The notes under the pieces are model-generated. The model had not been told where the DNA came from. It made no database searches and saw nothing but the letters and a program-made list of their open reading frames with translations. This document shows positions 8,113 to 16,529 of a stretch of DNA of 44,416 bases, piece after piece. The position numbers and the translations under genes are program-made. The first letter of the stretch is position 1. Each line of letters opens with the position of its first letter. Origin of the DNA: Bacillota bacterium. Lineage in GTDB: Bacteria > Bacillota > Clostridia > Peptostreptococcales > Anaerovoracaceae. Where the stretch lies: assembly GCA_028724585.1 (NCBI GenBank), contig JAQYCQ010000047.1:1-44416 (forward strand). The letters run 5' to 3'.

Positions 8113-8781
8113 TCAGATTTCACTGATATTGTCTTTTTTATCCCTCGAAGCAGGCTTGCTCTGGATCTTGAACTTTTCCTGTTTCTGTTTGCCGGGCTCG
8201 TCGAAATAAACTGTCATCAGCCGGCTGGCCAGGTACTTCTCAACTCCCGCCCTTATTGAGAGCGTGAGTATGAGTATCAGCACCTCCATGCGCTCGTCAT
8301 CCTCCAGGTCAGTATCTTCGATGCTGCGCTTTATGACAGAAACGCTGTCGTCGAGTCCGCCGAAGAACTCGCTGCGGCTCTTTTCTACTACAGTCTCCGC
8401 TATATCGTATATCACCTCAGGGCTGATGGTATCGTCGAACTCCGAGTTATAGCTGTCGATGAGCGGCTTCATGATCTTGCTGATATCTTCCATCTTAAAG
8501 ATGCTCCTGAAGTATATGACCATAGCGATCATGACCATGTGCTCCCTGGTGTACTTTTTGCCGTTAGGCCTTGCGATCAGACCCTTTTTTGCATAGTTGT
8601 TTATCATCGACTTTGTGACGTACTTGTCCGCCAGCCCCTCGTCCAGTTTGTCCAGGAACTTCCTGAAAAAACCCTCCGCCTGGTCTATGTAGAGATCCAT
8701 ATCAGGCATAGCGTCGACATTTATCATACCGCCCTTTTTTATAAGATTGAGCTGCTGCTTCAGAAACTCCTCGTATCTCAT
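8113..8781 (-). CDS. DUF1836 domain-containing putative regulator
   Basis: A 222-residue soluble protein of the DUF1836 family, which carries an N-terminal MerR-like helix-turn-helix; the family is presumed DNA-binding but uncharacterised. Visible here is a segment near residues 50-110 (KYVTKSMINNYAKKGLIARPNGKKYTREH taken as HTH plus wing, followed by the AMVIYFRSIFKMEDI helix), an acidic middle region and a lysine-rich tail. ATG 8781 follows AAAGGCGG. It has its own strong promoter (8835-8863) and may be cotranscribed with the OTC gene 87 bases downstream, so regulation of arginine/ornithine metabolism is a possible role; that link rests on position only. Confidence 0.75.
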   Translation of the reverse strand: MRYEEFLKQQLNLIKKGGMINVDAMPDMDLYIDQAEGFFRKFLDKLDEGLADKYVTKSMINNYAKKGLIARPNGKKYTREHMVMIAMVIYFRSIFKMEDISKIMKPLIDSYNSEFDDTISPEVIYDIAETVVEKSRSEFFGGLDDSVSVIKRSIEDTDLEDDERMEVLILILTLSIRAGVEKYLASRLMTVYFDEPGKQKQEKFKIQSKPASRDKKDNISEI

Positions 8782-8827
8782 ATTTGATCCGCCTTTCCGG
8801 TTTTCGTTATGTTGATTATGTATATTA

Positions 8828-8863
8828 TGACCATATTATATGATCGTTATATACATCAGTCAA
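8828..8863 (-). promoter_or_regulatory. Promoter of the DUF1836 gene, TTGACT-17-TATAAT
   Basis: Minus-strand -35 TTGACT (8858-8863) and perfect -10 TATAAT (8835-8840) with 17-bp spacing; start near 8828, leader about 46 nt. The surrounding bases are very AT-rich with imperfect ATATNAT symmetry that could hold an operator, but no clean palindrome is evident. Confidence 0.65.
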
Positions 8864-8906
8864 CACAGCTTTGTCCATTATTACAGATGATATCCCGCCG
8901 CGCGTA

Positions 8907-10067
8907 TTATCTGTCTGCCGGCTTGTCCTTACGAGGAGGTCTCACGCCATAGTACTGATAATAACACGTTTCAAAGCGCCCATTATAAAGTTTTCTGCGC
9001 CTGTCAGGTTTTCTCGGCATGACTGCCTTCTCCAGGTTCTTATCCTCTGTGATGACATAGCAGGAAAGTGTTTCGTCTCCGCTTATCAGCTCTGCGAAAT
9101 GCCTGTTTATGCTGTCGAGCATCTTCCTGTCGCCGATACGCTCACCGTAAGGCGGGTTTGTGATGATGACCGAATAAGGCTCAGGGAGCCTGTCCAGAGT
9201 AAGGAAATCCGCCTTATGGAATTCTATGCAGTCATCAACACCCGCGTCTTCCGCGTTAGCGATCGCTGCTTCGACGGCTCCGCCGTCAAGATCGTAACCG
9301 ATGATCCTTACATCCTTATCGTAGTCGATATCTCTGTAAGCAGCGGCTCTCTCCTCTTTCCAGATGCTGCTGTCTATCCTGTCCCATTTTTCCGAAGCAA
9401 ACGACCTGCTCAGACCAGGCGCTATGTTTCTTTCTATCATAGCGGCTTCGATGGGGATGGTCCCCGATCCGCAGAAAGGATCGACCAGAAGACGTCCGCT
9501 CCTCCAGAAGCTGAGCTGCACCAGGGCCGCGGCAAGCGTTTCCTTGATAGGCGCTGTGACCGGATGCTTCCTGTAGCCCCTGGTATGAAGTCCGCTCCCA
9601 CTGGTATCGATAGTGAGAGTTGCCCTGTCTTTGAGCAGGGTGACCTTTACAGTATACTCCGCGCCGGTCTCCGGGAATATATCTCTCATATAGCACTCTG
9701 ACATACGTTCAACGATCGCCTTTTTTACGGTCTTCTGGTTGGCCGGCTCACTTCTGAGCTTAGACTTTACTGTAGTGCACTGGACCGTGAATTTTCCGTC
9801 CTCCGGGATCCATTCCTCCCACGGGAGAGCCCTTGTCTGCTGAAAGAGATCCTCCGATGTCTCGGCCTGGAATTCCCCCATCTTGAGCAGCACACGATCG
9901 GCGCACCTGAGCCTCAGGTTTGACCTGGCTATGCCCCTTTCGTCCGTCATATACGTGATCTTTGCGTTCTCCGACTTGGTTATCTTATATCCCAGTTTTT
10001 CTATCTCGCGCTTGACCACCGCCTCCAGGCCGAAGGTAGCCGTAGCTATTAGTTCAATTTTTGACAT
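8907..10067 (-). CDS. THUMP-domain class I RNA methyltransferase (RlmL/YpsC type)
   Basis: Predicted SAM-dependent N2-guanine methyltransferase of 23S rRNA, like the first half of E. coli RlmL and Bacillus YpsC. The 386-residue protein has an N-terminal ferredoxin-like/THUMP region (about residues 1-155), then a Rossmann methyltransferase with the SAM loop DPFCGSGTIPIEAA near 190-203 and the catalytic NPPYGER motif near 302-308, the signature of N-methylation of guanine or adenine. Length is normal for the single-function Firmicute form. The ATG at 10067 is preceded by AAAGGTG. It sits alone between mreB/mbl and the DUF1836 gene. The precise target base is inferred from homology only. Confidence 0.88.
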   Translation of the reverse strand: MSKIELIATATFGLEAVVKREIEKLGYKITKSENAKITYMTDERGIARSNLRLRCADRVLLKMGEFQAETSEDLFQQTRALPWEEWIPEDGKFTVQCTTVKSKLRSEPANQKTVKKAIVERMSECYMRDIFPETGAEYTVKVTLLKDRATLTIDTSGSGLHTRGYRKHPVTAPIKETLAAALVQLSFWRSGRLLVDPFCGSGTIPIEAAMIERNIAPGLSRSFASEKWDRIDSSIWKEERAAAYRDIDYDKDVRIIGYDLDGGAVEAAIANAEDAGVDDCIEFHKADFLTLDRLPEPYSVIITNPPYGERIGDRKMLDSINRHFAELISGDETLSCYVITEDKNLEKAVMPRKPDRRRKLYNGRFETCYYQYYGVRPPRKDKPADR

Positions 10068-10087
10068 TTATTCACCTTTCGAGACCG

Positions 10088-10101
10088 CGCGGATATCCGC
10101 G
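10088..10101. repeat. 14-bp perfect palindrome CGCGGATATCCGCG
   Basis: A self-complementary 14-mer in the 108-base gap between the methyltransferase start and the mreB/mbl stop codon. A second hairpin, CGGAGC-x-GCC/GGC-x-GCTCCG, follows at about 10120-10143, and CGCGCTCCCGCGCG occurs at about 10157-10170. Together they may end mreB/mbl transcripts; there is no convincing T-tract. Confidence 0.45.
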
Positions 10102-10175
10102 ATGCCCCATATACGCAGAACGGAGCCGCCCTCAGGCTGCTCCGCTCTAAAGATACCGCGCTCCCGCGCGTCATT

Positions 10176-11195
10176 TTAGTAATCCTGCTGGTTGGACATT
10201 CTGTTTGTCGAGATGTTATCCATGTGGCTGAGTGCTTCGCCGGTTCCTATAGCTACACAGTTCATAGGCTCGTCCGCGATGGCAACAGGGATCTTTGTGC
10301 GATCAGCGATACGCTTGTCTATACCCCAGAGCAGGGCGCCGCCGCCTGTGAGCATGATACCGGAAGAGCTGATGTCCGCTGCTACCTCAGGAGGAGTCAT
10401 CTCGAGCACGGAATGGATAGCTTCGCAGATAGTGGTGAGAGACTCGTCGAGCGCGTCGTAGATCTCTTCTGAAGTTACAGTTACCGAAACAGGAAGACCT
10501 GTGATCATATCACGGCCTCTGCATTCCATGCTCACGCTCTCCTCTCTCGGGAAAGCTGTCCCTATATTGAACTTGAGCTGCTCGGCTGTACGTTCTCCGA
10601 TAAAGATCTTATGGACCTTCCTCATATGCTTGATGATAGCGTCGTCCAGCTTGTCGCCGGCGATCTTGACCGACTGGCTGGTAACGATGCCGCCGAGCGA
10701 TATTACGGCGATATCGGTAGTGCCGCCGCCGATATCGATGACCATAACGCCGTCAGGTCTCATGATATCGAGACCCGCGCCGATAGCAGCCGCTATAGGC
10801 TCCTCCATGAGGTATACTTCCTTGGCGCCTGCCATGGAAGCGGCTTCGCTGACCGCTCTCTTCTCTACTTCAGTAACTCCGCTCGGCACACATACCATGA
10901 TCCTCGGCTTAAAGAACCTGCTGGATCCGCATGTCTTCCTTATGAAATACTTGAGCATACGCTCAGTGGTGTCATAGTCTGAGATAACGCCGTCCTTGAG
11001 CGGGCGCACAGCTATGATATTGCCCGGAGTCCTGCCCAGCATCTGACGGGCTTCCTCTCCTACCGCGAGGACTTCACCTGTATCCTTGTTGAGGGCTACT
11101 ACCGAAGGCTCGTTGAGGACTATACCCTTACCCTTGATATATATAAGTACATTAGCGGTACCGAGGTCGATACCGACTTCATTTGAAAATGGCAT
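10176..11195 (-). CDS. mreB: Rod shape-determining protein, MreB/Mbl family
   Basis: Bacterial actin that forms membrane-associated filaments guiding lateral cell-wall synthesis. The 339-residue sequence has the actin-fold phosphate-1 loop IGIDLGTANVLIYIKG near residues 8-23, connect/phosphate-2 motif DIGGGTTDIAV near 157-167, and the adenosine motif LTGGGALLWG near 285-294. Length matches MreB/Mbl (about 335). Which paralogue (MreB, Mbl or MreBH) cannot be decided; mreC and mreD are not adjacent, which fits a stand-alone Mbl-type locus. ATG 11195 follows GAAGGAG. The gene lies 42 bases downstream of ung and may share its transcript. Confidence 0.92.
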   Translation of the reverse strand: MPFSNEVGIDLGTANVLIYIKGKGIVLNEPSVVALNKDTGEVLAVGEEARQMLGRTPGNIIAVRPLKDGVISDYDTTERMLKYFIRKTCGSSRFFKPRIMVCVPSGVTEVEKRAVSEAASMAGAKEVYLMEEPIAAAIGAGLDIMRPDGVMVIDIGGGTTDIAVISLGGIVTSQSVKIAGDKLDDAIIKHMRKVHKIFIGERTAEQLKFNIGTAFPREESVSMECRGRDMITGLPVSVTVTSEEIYDALDESLTTICEAIHSVLEMTPPEVAADISSSGIMLTGGGALLWGIDKRIADRTKIPVAIADEPMNCVAIGTGEALSHMDNISTNRMSNQQDY

Positions 11196-11237
11196 TTTAC
11201 ACTCCTTCTTTTTCTATATATAAAAACATATTTTTCT

Positions 11238-11906
11238 CTATCTTATCTGCCAGTCTATCGGCGCTATGCCGTTTTCCTCCAGGAATCTGTTTGCCGTAGA
11301 GAAATGCCTGCAGCCGAAAAAGCCATTGTGGGCTGAAAGTGGACTGGGATGAGCCGCTTCGAGCACCAGATGGCGCGGGTTCGTGATGAGGCTTTTCTTT
11401 GATCTGGCGTTCGCGCCCCATAAAAGGAATACCTCAGGTACGTCTCTTTCATTCAGCTTTTTGATGACAGTGTCCGTAAATATCTCCCATCCCCTGCCTC
11501 GATGGGAACCGGCCTGGCCGGCCCTTACCGTAAGCACGGTGTTGAGCAGGAGCACTCCCTGAGCCGCCCACTGCTCCAGATTGCCGTGAGGCGGGATCTG
11601 GAAACCCGTGTCCTCGTGGAGCTCCTTGAAGATATTCTGCAGCGAAGGAGGCACTCTCACCCCTTTTTGCACCGAAAAGCACATGCCGTGAGCCTGGCCC
11701 GGGCCGTGATAAGGATCCTGGCCGAGTATGACAGCCTTGACATTGTGATACGGTGTCGCTTTCAATGCATTAAATATATCATACATCGAAGGGTAAATGG
11801 TGCGGGTAAAATATTCTTCTTTTAAAAAATCATGAAGCCTGAGATAGTATTCCTTCTGGAATTCACCTTTAAGCACTTCGTCCCAGTCATTTCCAAAGTT
11901 AACCAT
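11238..11906 (-). CDS. ung: Uracil-DNA glycosylase, family 1
   Basis: Removes uracil from DNA to start base-excision repair. The 222-residue protein has the catalytic water-activating loop GQDPYHGPGQAHG (Asp64) and the DNA-intercalation/minor-groove motif HPSPLSAHNGFFG near residues 185-197, both intact; size is normal for Ung. The ribosome binding site of ATG 11906 is a weak purine run (GAAAGAAG), suggesting modest expression. A dispersed GC-rich palindrome (11925-11967) lies directly between it and glmM, so it is probably not simply part of the cdaA-glmM operon. Confidence 0.95.
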   Translation of the reverse strand: MVNFGNDWDEVLKGEFQKEYYLRLHDFLKEEYFTRTIYPSMYDIFNALKATPYHNVKAVILGQDPYHGPGQAHGMCFSVQKGVRVPPSLQNIFKELHEDTGFQIPPHGNLEQWAAQGVLLLNTVLTVRAGQAGSHRGRGWEIFTDTVIKKLNERDVPEVFLLWGANARSKKSLITNPRHLVLEAAHPSPLSAHNGFFGCRHFSTANRFLEENGIAPIDWQIR

Positions 11907-11924
11907 TTTTCTTCTTTCTTTTTC

Positions 11925-11967
11925 TTTTCGCGCGCTCCGCGCGCAATGGGGCCGGAGGCCGCGAAAA
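11925..11967. repeat. Intergenic palindrome between glmM and ung
   Basis: Outer arms TTTTCGCG (11925-11932) and CGCGAAAA (11960-11967) enclose the 16-mer CGCGCGCTCCGCGCGC (11929-11944) and GGCCGGAGGCC. The T and A flanks make it terminator-like in both directions. The 16-mer recurs exactly at 4443-4458. Confidence 0.55.
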
Positions 11968-12023
11968 ACGACTGCATGTAAATGAGGCCGTCGTAAATTT
12001 CTGTTATATACGATAGGTATGTC

Positions 12024-13391
12024 TTATTCCGCTGCGCTGCCGGAGAGTTTTTCCTCGATAAGAGCAGCGAGATCCTCGGCTATAGGCCTGATCTTATCGG
12101 GATCTTCTCCTTCTATCATTACCCTTACCAGAGGCTCTGTGCCTGAAGGCCTTATGAGGACTCTGCCCGTGCCGCCGATCTTCTTTTCGGCTTCGGCTGC
12201 TGCCTGGGCGACCTCTTTATTTTCGTTCCATTTGTCTTTTACTGCGTTGCTTACCTTAGCGTTTATGAGGACCTGCGGATAGACCTTCATGGCTCCGGCC
12301 AGCTCAGAAAGCGGCTTCTTGTAACGGGTATAAGCCTTGAGCAGCTGCAGGCCCGAAAGCATGCCGTCGCCCGTCGAGGCGTACTCTCTCAGGATTATAT
12401 GTCCTGACTGCTCGCCGCCGATGACGCAGCCTGTCTCCATCATGCGCTCGAGCACATATCTGTCGCCTACCTTGGTCACATCTACGTCTATGCCGAGTTC
12501 CTCTGCTCTCTTATGGAAACCGATATTGCTCATCACAGTGACTGTTACTTTATTGCCGGCGAGTTTGCCCTCGTCTTTAAGGAGCATCTCCATGATGCTG
12601 ATCAGCCTGTCACCGTCTATTATCATACCTTTTTCATCGCAGGCTATCAGCCTGTCGGCATCGCCGTCGAAAGCCAGACCCAGATCAGCTCCGGTCTTAA
12701 CTACTGTTTCCGCCAATTTCTCAGGATGGGTAGACCCGACATTATCATTGATGTTGATGCCGTCCGGCTCATTGCCTATCACGGTGACCTCGGCACCCAG
12801 ACCGCTGAACACGCTCTCAGCCAGTACAGAGGAAGCTCCGTTGGCGCAGTCGAGCACCAGCTTTACGCCGTCCAGGCTGCCGCCGTCAAAAGTCGACATT
12901 ACGAATTTCCTGTAAGCGTCCACCGGAGGCTCAGGCGGCTCCTTTACGGTACCGATGTGTTCGCTGTCCGCGGCGCGATCCGCCAGAGAACCTGACCTGA
13001 TCAGGGCTTCAATCTCGTCTTCCAGCGCATCATCCAGTTTGAACCCTTTGGAATTGAAGAACTTTATCCCATTGAACTGGTAAGGGTTATGGGACGCGGA
13101 TATTACTATCCCGGCATCGGCTCCGTAGAGCTGGGTCAGGTAGGCTATGCCCGGGGTCGGAAGAACGCCGGCCTTTATCACACTGCCTCCCATGGAAAGG
13201 ATGCCTGCTGTAAGGGCTTCCTCGAGCATCTCGCCCGAGATCCTCGTATCTCTTCCTATTACTATAAGCGGATCGGAGCTGCTCTCGGCGAGTACGCATG
13301 TGCCGGCTGCTCCCAGCTTCATAGCCAGATCCGCTGTAAGCTCAGTATTTGCGACTCCTCTAACTCCGTCTGTTCCGAACATTCGTGCCAT
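12024..13391 (-). CDS. glmM: Phosphoglucosamine mutase
   Basis: Converts glucosamine-6-phosphate to glucosamine-1-phosphate for UDP-GlcNAc and peptidoglycan synthesis. The 455-residue protein shows the start GTDGVRG, active-site phosphoserine loop SASHNPYQFNG (Ser100), metal loop DGDADR near 240-245, sugar loop GGEQSGH near 325-331 and phosphate loop RPSGTEPLVRV near 425-435. All four alpha-D-phosphohexomutase motifs are present. ATG 13391 follows GGAGG at eight bases. It is the third gene of the conserved Firmicute order cdaA-ybbR-glmM; in Bacillus and Lactococcus the diadenylate cyclase and GlmM interact physically, linking c-di-AMP level to wall precursor supply. Confidence 0.96.
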   Translation of the reverse strand: MARMFGTDGVRGVANTELTADLAMKLGAAGTCVLAESSSDPLIVIGRDTRISGEMLEEALTAGILSMGGSVIKAGVLPTPGIAYLTQLYGADAGIVISASHNPYQFNGIKFFNSKGFKLDDALEDEIEALIRSGSLADRAADSEHIGTVKEPPEPPVDAYRKFVMSTFDGGSLDGVKLVLDCANGASSVLAESVFSGLGAEVTVIGNEPDGININDNVGSTHPEKLAETVVKTGADLGLAFDGDADRLIACDEKGMIIDGDRLISIMEMLLKDEGKLAGNKVTVTVMSNIGFHKRAEELGIDVDVTKVGDRYVLERMMETGCVIGGEQSGHIILREYASTGDGMLSGLQLLKAYTRYKKPLSELAGAMKVYPQVLINAKVSNAVKDKWNENKEVAQAAAEAEKKIGGTGRVLIRPSGTEPLVRVMIEGEDPDKIRPIAEDLAALIEEKLSGSAAE

Positions 13392-13457
13392 ATTTATTTC
13401 CTCCGTATGGTTTATCTCTTTTTTCCTTTATTTAAAGCGGACGATCCGTCACCTTGT

Positions 13458-14852
13458 TTACTGTGCCGACAGACCAGAATCCTGATCCGTATCCTGCTGT
13501 TCTCCGTTCTGGTCCTGAGTTTCCCTGCTCTCCTGATCCTCATCCCCAGCAGACGCGGCAGTTACGGTTACGCCGACCTGTGCCTTATTGATGGTCACAT
13601 CTTCCTTTTCGCTTCCATCTCTGAGCTTCGCCGTTATCCCAGTCTTTTGATGCCCTTCATCCAGCTCTGAAGCGTCCAGGCTCATAACGATATCATCTTC
13701 AGATATTCCGGATATCACTGACGACGGACCCGATATTATTATCGAGATCTCAGGGGAATCGAACTTTATCTCTTTTGAGCCGTCCAGTTTTTCGACTGAA
13801 ATGTCATCTGTGCTCATGGTTATAGACCTCGACGATATCCTGCTGATGCTGACCTTGGCCTGCATGTTTTCAAAACCGTCAGCAGCTACGACACCGTCAG
13901 GATAGTTTATAGAAAGGTCCACATAAGAAGTCTTTTTTACATCCGAAAGGTCGATAGGCTCCGCGGTCACCGACGATATATCATCGACTATATCCGCTTC
14001 CGCGGCGATCTTTACGGTATCCGGCGCCTTAACTCCCTGAAGGGTGAGATCGTCAGCTAGCGTACCTGTCACTGATGTGTTCAGCCTGACGTTCTTGATC
14101 TTATAGAGCTGAGCCCATACGCTCATCTCGTCCTTCGACAGAGTTACATTGTCAACTTTGTTTCCGTTCTTGTCAACAGGTATAAGCTCTGCTGTGAATT
14201 TTTTTGAAGCTGTCGTAAGGTCAGACGTATCTATCTTTGCGTTTATACCTGTGACATTCCTGAGCACCTGTTTCGCTCCGGTCATGCTTACTTTATCGTA
14301 GGCCTGACGAGTCGCCTCAGGCTGATAGCCCTGGTCCGCGTCGCCCTTGAACGAAACACTCACGTCGCGCTCCGAAGATACTATCGTATCTATATCGACC
14401 TTTACCTGCGCCGGGCTTATCTTCTTAAGCTCTACCATGCTCGGCGTCCTGATGTTTACATCGAGATAGTTTTCTCCTGATACGCAGGACGAAAGGTCCG
14501 CCGTAGCTACTATGTCGGAGCTCTTAAGATCCACGAGCGTGCTCCTGCGGCCTGTCACTGTCACCTTGACAGACTGCTCCTCAGCAGTTTTGATCGCGAG
14601 GTCATTGTCAGCAAGCTCCGCTTCATTTATCAGTTCGACTTTGACGTTTGAAAATGTACGGTCGACAGTCGGATTTTCCTGGTTTACTACATATACCCAG
14701 AGAGCCAGCGCGATTATGACCGAAACTATGGCGCTCACGATCTTGCGCTGCTTTTCCTTCCTGGCCAGCTGCCTCTCCCTTTCTATTTTCAGTCCGGCGT
14801 GCTCAGCGGCTTTGCTCTGGGTATCACGCGGAGTCATATTTTCGTCACTCAT
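13458..14852 (-). CDS. cdaR: YbbR-like protein, regulator of the diadenylate cyclase
   Basis: A membrane-anchored extracytoplasmic protein that in Bacillus modulates CdaA. The 464-residue chain has a charged cytoplasmic N-terminus, one transmembrane helix at about residues 38-56 (IVSAIVSVIIALALWVYVV), then several tandem YbbR beta-domains, each opening with a segment like NPTVDRTFSNVKVEL, and an acidic/Gln-rich tail (residues ~440-464) of low complexity. ATG 14852 has GGGAG about eight bases upstream and overlaps the cdaA reading frame by 8 bases, indicating translational coupling. The last residues resemble a flexible periplasmic-side tail; no catalytic function is expected. Confidence 0.9.
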   Translation of the reverse strand: MSDENMTPRDTQSKAAEHAGLKIERERQLARKEKQRKIVSAIVSVIIALALWVYVVNQENPTVDRTFSNVKVELINEAELADNDLAIKTAEEQSVKVTVTGRRSTLVDLKSSDIVATADLSSCVSGENYLDVNIRTPSMVELKKISPAQVKVDIDTIVSSERDVSVSFKGDADQGYQPEATRQAYDKVSMTGAKQVLRNVTGINAKIDTSDLTTASKKFTAELIPVDKNGNKVDNVTLSKDEMSVWAQLYKIKNVRLNTSVTGTLADDLTLQGVKAPDTVKIAAEADIVDDISSVTAEPIDLSDVKKTSYVDLSINYPDGVVAADGFENMQAKVSISRISSRSITMSTDDISVEKLDGSKEIKFDSPEISIIISGPSSVISGISEDDIVMSLDASELDEGHQKTGITAKLRDGSEKEDVTINKAQVGVTVTAASAGDEDQESRETQDQNGEQQDTDQDSGLSAQ

Positions 14853-15705
14853 CTTTTTTCTCCCTGAACATGCTGCTGAAGATCCTAGAAGACTTAGACG
14901 GTTTTGCTTCTTCTACATCCGTGATATATACGTCGTAGAGAATCTTCTCCACGGATTTTACATCCAGGAATCTTGACAGGTGGCCGTCGGAAGCTGCCGA
15001 GATTATGCCGGTCTCCTCAGAAACTATTATCGATATAGCGTCGGAAACTTCAGTGATGCCGAGCCCTGCCCTGTGTCTGGTACCCAGCGTCTTCTCAAGA
15101 TTTTTGTTGCCTGACAGCGGCAGAACGCAGCCGGCGGCGAAGACCTTGCCGTCGCGTATGACGACAGCTCCGTCATGGAGGGCGGAGCCCTCGTAGAAGA
15201 TAGTCTCCAGCAGCATGGCTGTAGTATCTCCGTCTATTATCGTACCGTGCTCCAGGATATCGCCCAGAGCCACATCCCTCTCTATGACTATCAGCGCGCC
15301 CACTTTATGCGATGAAAAGTAGTCTATGGCTGTTACCATCTGCTGTATCATCTTTTTGTTCTGTTTTTTTCTGTCCGCGCTCAGTTTTGGGAAATTGAAG
15401 CGCCGCCGCCCCAGATGCTCGAGCGCGCGCCTCAGTTCAGGATAGAATATGACCAGTATAGCCATGATCCCGTATCTCAGGCCGTTATACAAAAGGAAGT
15501 AAACGGTGTACAGGTTTAATATATCTGCTATTACCATGGCGGCGATCAGTATCAGAAGCCCGTTGACTATCTGCATCGCCCTGGTCTTGCTTATGAACTG
15601 TATGATCTTATATATTGCGAACGCGACAATAGCTATATCCAGCACGTCTATAGGACGTATGCTTGATATCACGCTCGCCGCGTTTTCTATCAGTGTTTCC
15701 AGCAA
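14845..15705 (-). CDS. cdaA: Diadenylate cyclase CdaA (DacA)
   Basis: Makes the second messenger c-di-AMP from two ATP; controls potassium and osmolyte transport and wall homeostasis. The 286-residue protein has three N-terminal transmembrane helices (about residues 20-36, 42-60, 64-88) and a DAC domain with both catalytic motifs: DGA at 178-180 and RHR at 210-212. I take a TTG start at 15705 because AGGAGG lies seven bases upstream. The last 8 bases overlap ybbR, and glmM follows, the canonical operon. A promoter TTGAAA-17-TACAAT lies at 15771-15799. Confidence 0.95.
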   Translation of the reverse strand: MLETLIENAASVISSIRPIDVLDIAIVAFAIYKIIQFISKTRAMQIVNGLLILIAAMVIADILNLYTVYFLLYNGLRYGIMAILVIFYPELRRALEHLGRRRFNFPKLSADRKKQNKKMIQQMVTAIDYFSSHKVGALIVIERDVALGDILEHGTIIDGDTTAMLLETIFYEGSALHDGAVVIRDGKVFAAGCVLPLSGNKNLEKTLGTRHRAGLGITEVSDAISIIVSEETGIISAASDGHLSRFLDVKSVEKILYDVYITDVEEAKPSKSSRIFSSMFREKKDE

Positions 15706-15763
15706 GGGGTTTCCTCCTGCTCTTATCGTCTTTGTTAACGATCTCGGGAAAAAATTTGCATTA

Positions 15764-15799
15764 CTATATTATTGTACTGATTTTATCGCCTGTTTTCAA
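15764..15799 (-). promoter_or_regulatory. cdaA operon promoter TTGAAA-17-TACAAT
   Basis: Minus-strand -35 TTGAAA (15794-15799) and -10 TACAAT (15771-15776) with 17-bp spacing; start near 15764, leader about 59 nt. It lies downstream of the hpf terminator, so the operon is probably independent of hpf. Confidence 0.55.
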
Positions 15800-15833
15800 C
15801 CGCAGACGGAAATTATAAGGTTCTTAAGAAATC

Positions 15834-15864
15834 AAAAGAGGCCGCCCAGATCAATGGGCAGCCT
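15834..15864 (-). terminator. hpf terminator
   Basis: On the minus strand AGGCTGCCCA and TGGGCGGCCT form a 10-bp stem (one G-U) with a 6-nt loop, followed by CTTTTG. It sits about 105 bases after the hpf stop codon. Confidence 0.7.
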
Positions 15865-15969
15865 CCGTGAATATTCTTTTGTATCATCGGCATTGTCTGC
15901 CGCCGGCGGTCTTATCATCCGCCTGCTGTCACCGCTTCACTCGGGACCGGATCCCGGTGTAAAGGAGTA

Positions 15970-16497
15970 TCAGTATCTCGGATCAAGAAGCCCGTAAGTA
16001 CCGTCGTTACGCTTGTAAACTACGTTTACCCTGCTGTTGTCCCCGTTGAGGAATACGAAGAAGCTGTGCTCGAGCATCTCCATCTGGAGAATGGCTTCGT
16101 CTACGCTCATAGTGGACATATCAAAATCCTTGATCTTTACAGGGGAGAGATCGATCTCCTCATCGTTTTCAGGTTCAGGAACCGCGTCAAAGTTGAGGAC
16201 TACATGGCGGTGGCTCTTCTCGATCTTCTTCTTGTATCTTGTGATCTGAGTTGTCAGCCTGTTTACTACCTTGTCGAGGCACACGTTCATGTCGGTGTCG
16301 GTGTATTCCGATCTGAATATCATGCCTTTAACTGGAATCATGGCCTCCATGGTCTGGCGGTTCTTCTTGTAACCCATGGTAACATTAGCCACAGTGTCAT
16401 CGGAAAAGAATTTGCTCAGCTTTCCAAATTTCTTCTCGATCAGGGCAATCTGTCTTTCGTTTGCTGTAAAACCCTTGCTGGTAATGTTTACCTTCAT
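15970..16497 (-). CDS. hpf: Ribosome hibernation promoting factor, long form
   Basis: Binds the ribosome decoding/tRNA sites and drives 100S dimer formation in stationary phase. The 175-residue protein has an N-terminal S30AE fold (residues ~1-100, MKVNITSKGFTANERQ start and basic RYKKKIEKSHRH region) and a C-terminal dimerisation domain (~120-175) with the typical ending VVYKRNDGTYGLLDPRY-like motif. This is the long HPF of Firmicutes. The start is ATG 16497, with AAAGGAGG nine bases upstream; the longer in-frame extension upstream is leader RNA, not protein. The ~290-nt leader between the promoter at 16794-16799 and this start is discussed as a candidate raiA-motif RNA. Confidence 0.95.
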   Translation of the reverse strand: MKVNITSKGFTANERQIALIEKKFGKLSKFFSDDTVANVTMGYKKNRQTMEAMIPVKGMIFRSEYTDTDMNVCLDKVVNRLTTQITRYKKKIEKSHRHVVLNFDAVPEPENDEEIDLSPVKIKDFDMSTMSVDEAILQMEMLEHSFFVFLNGDNSRVNVVYKRNDGTYGLLDPRY

Positions 16498-16529
16498 AAA
16501 TACCGGCCTCCTTTTATAAAATTTTTTCT

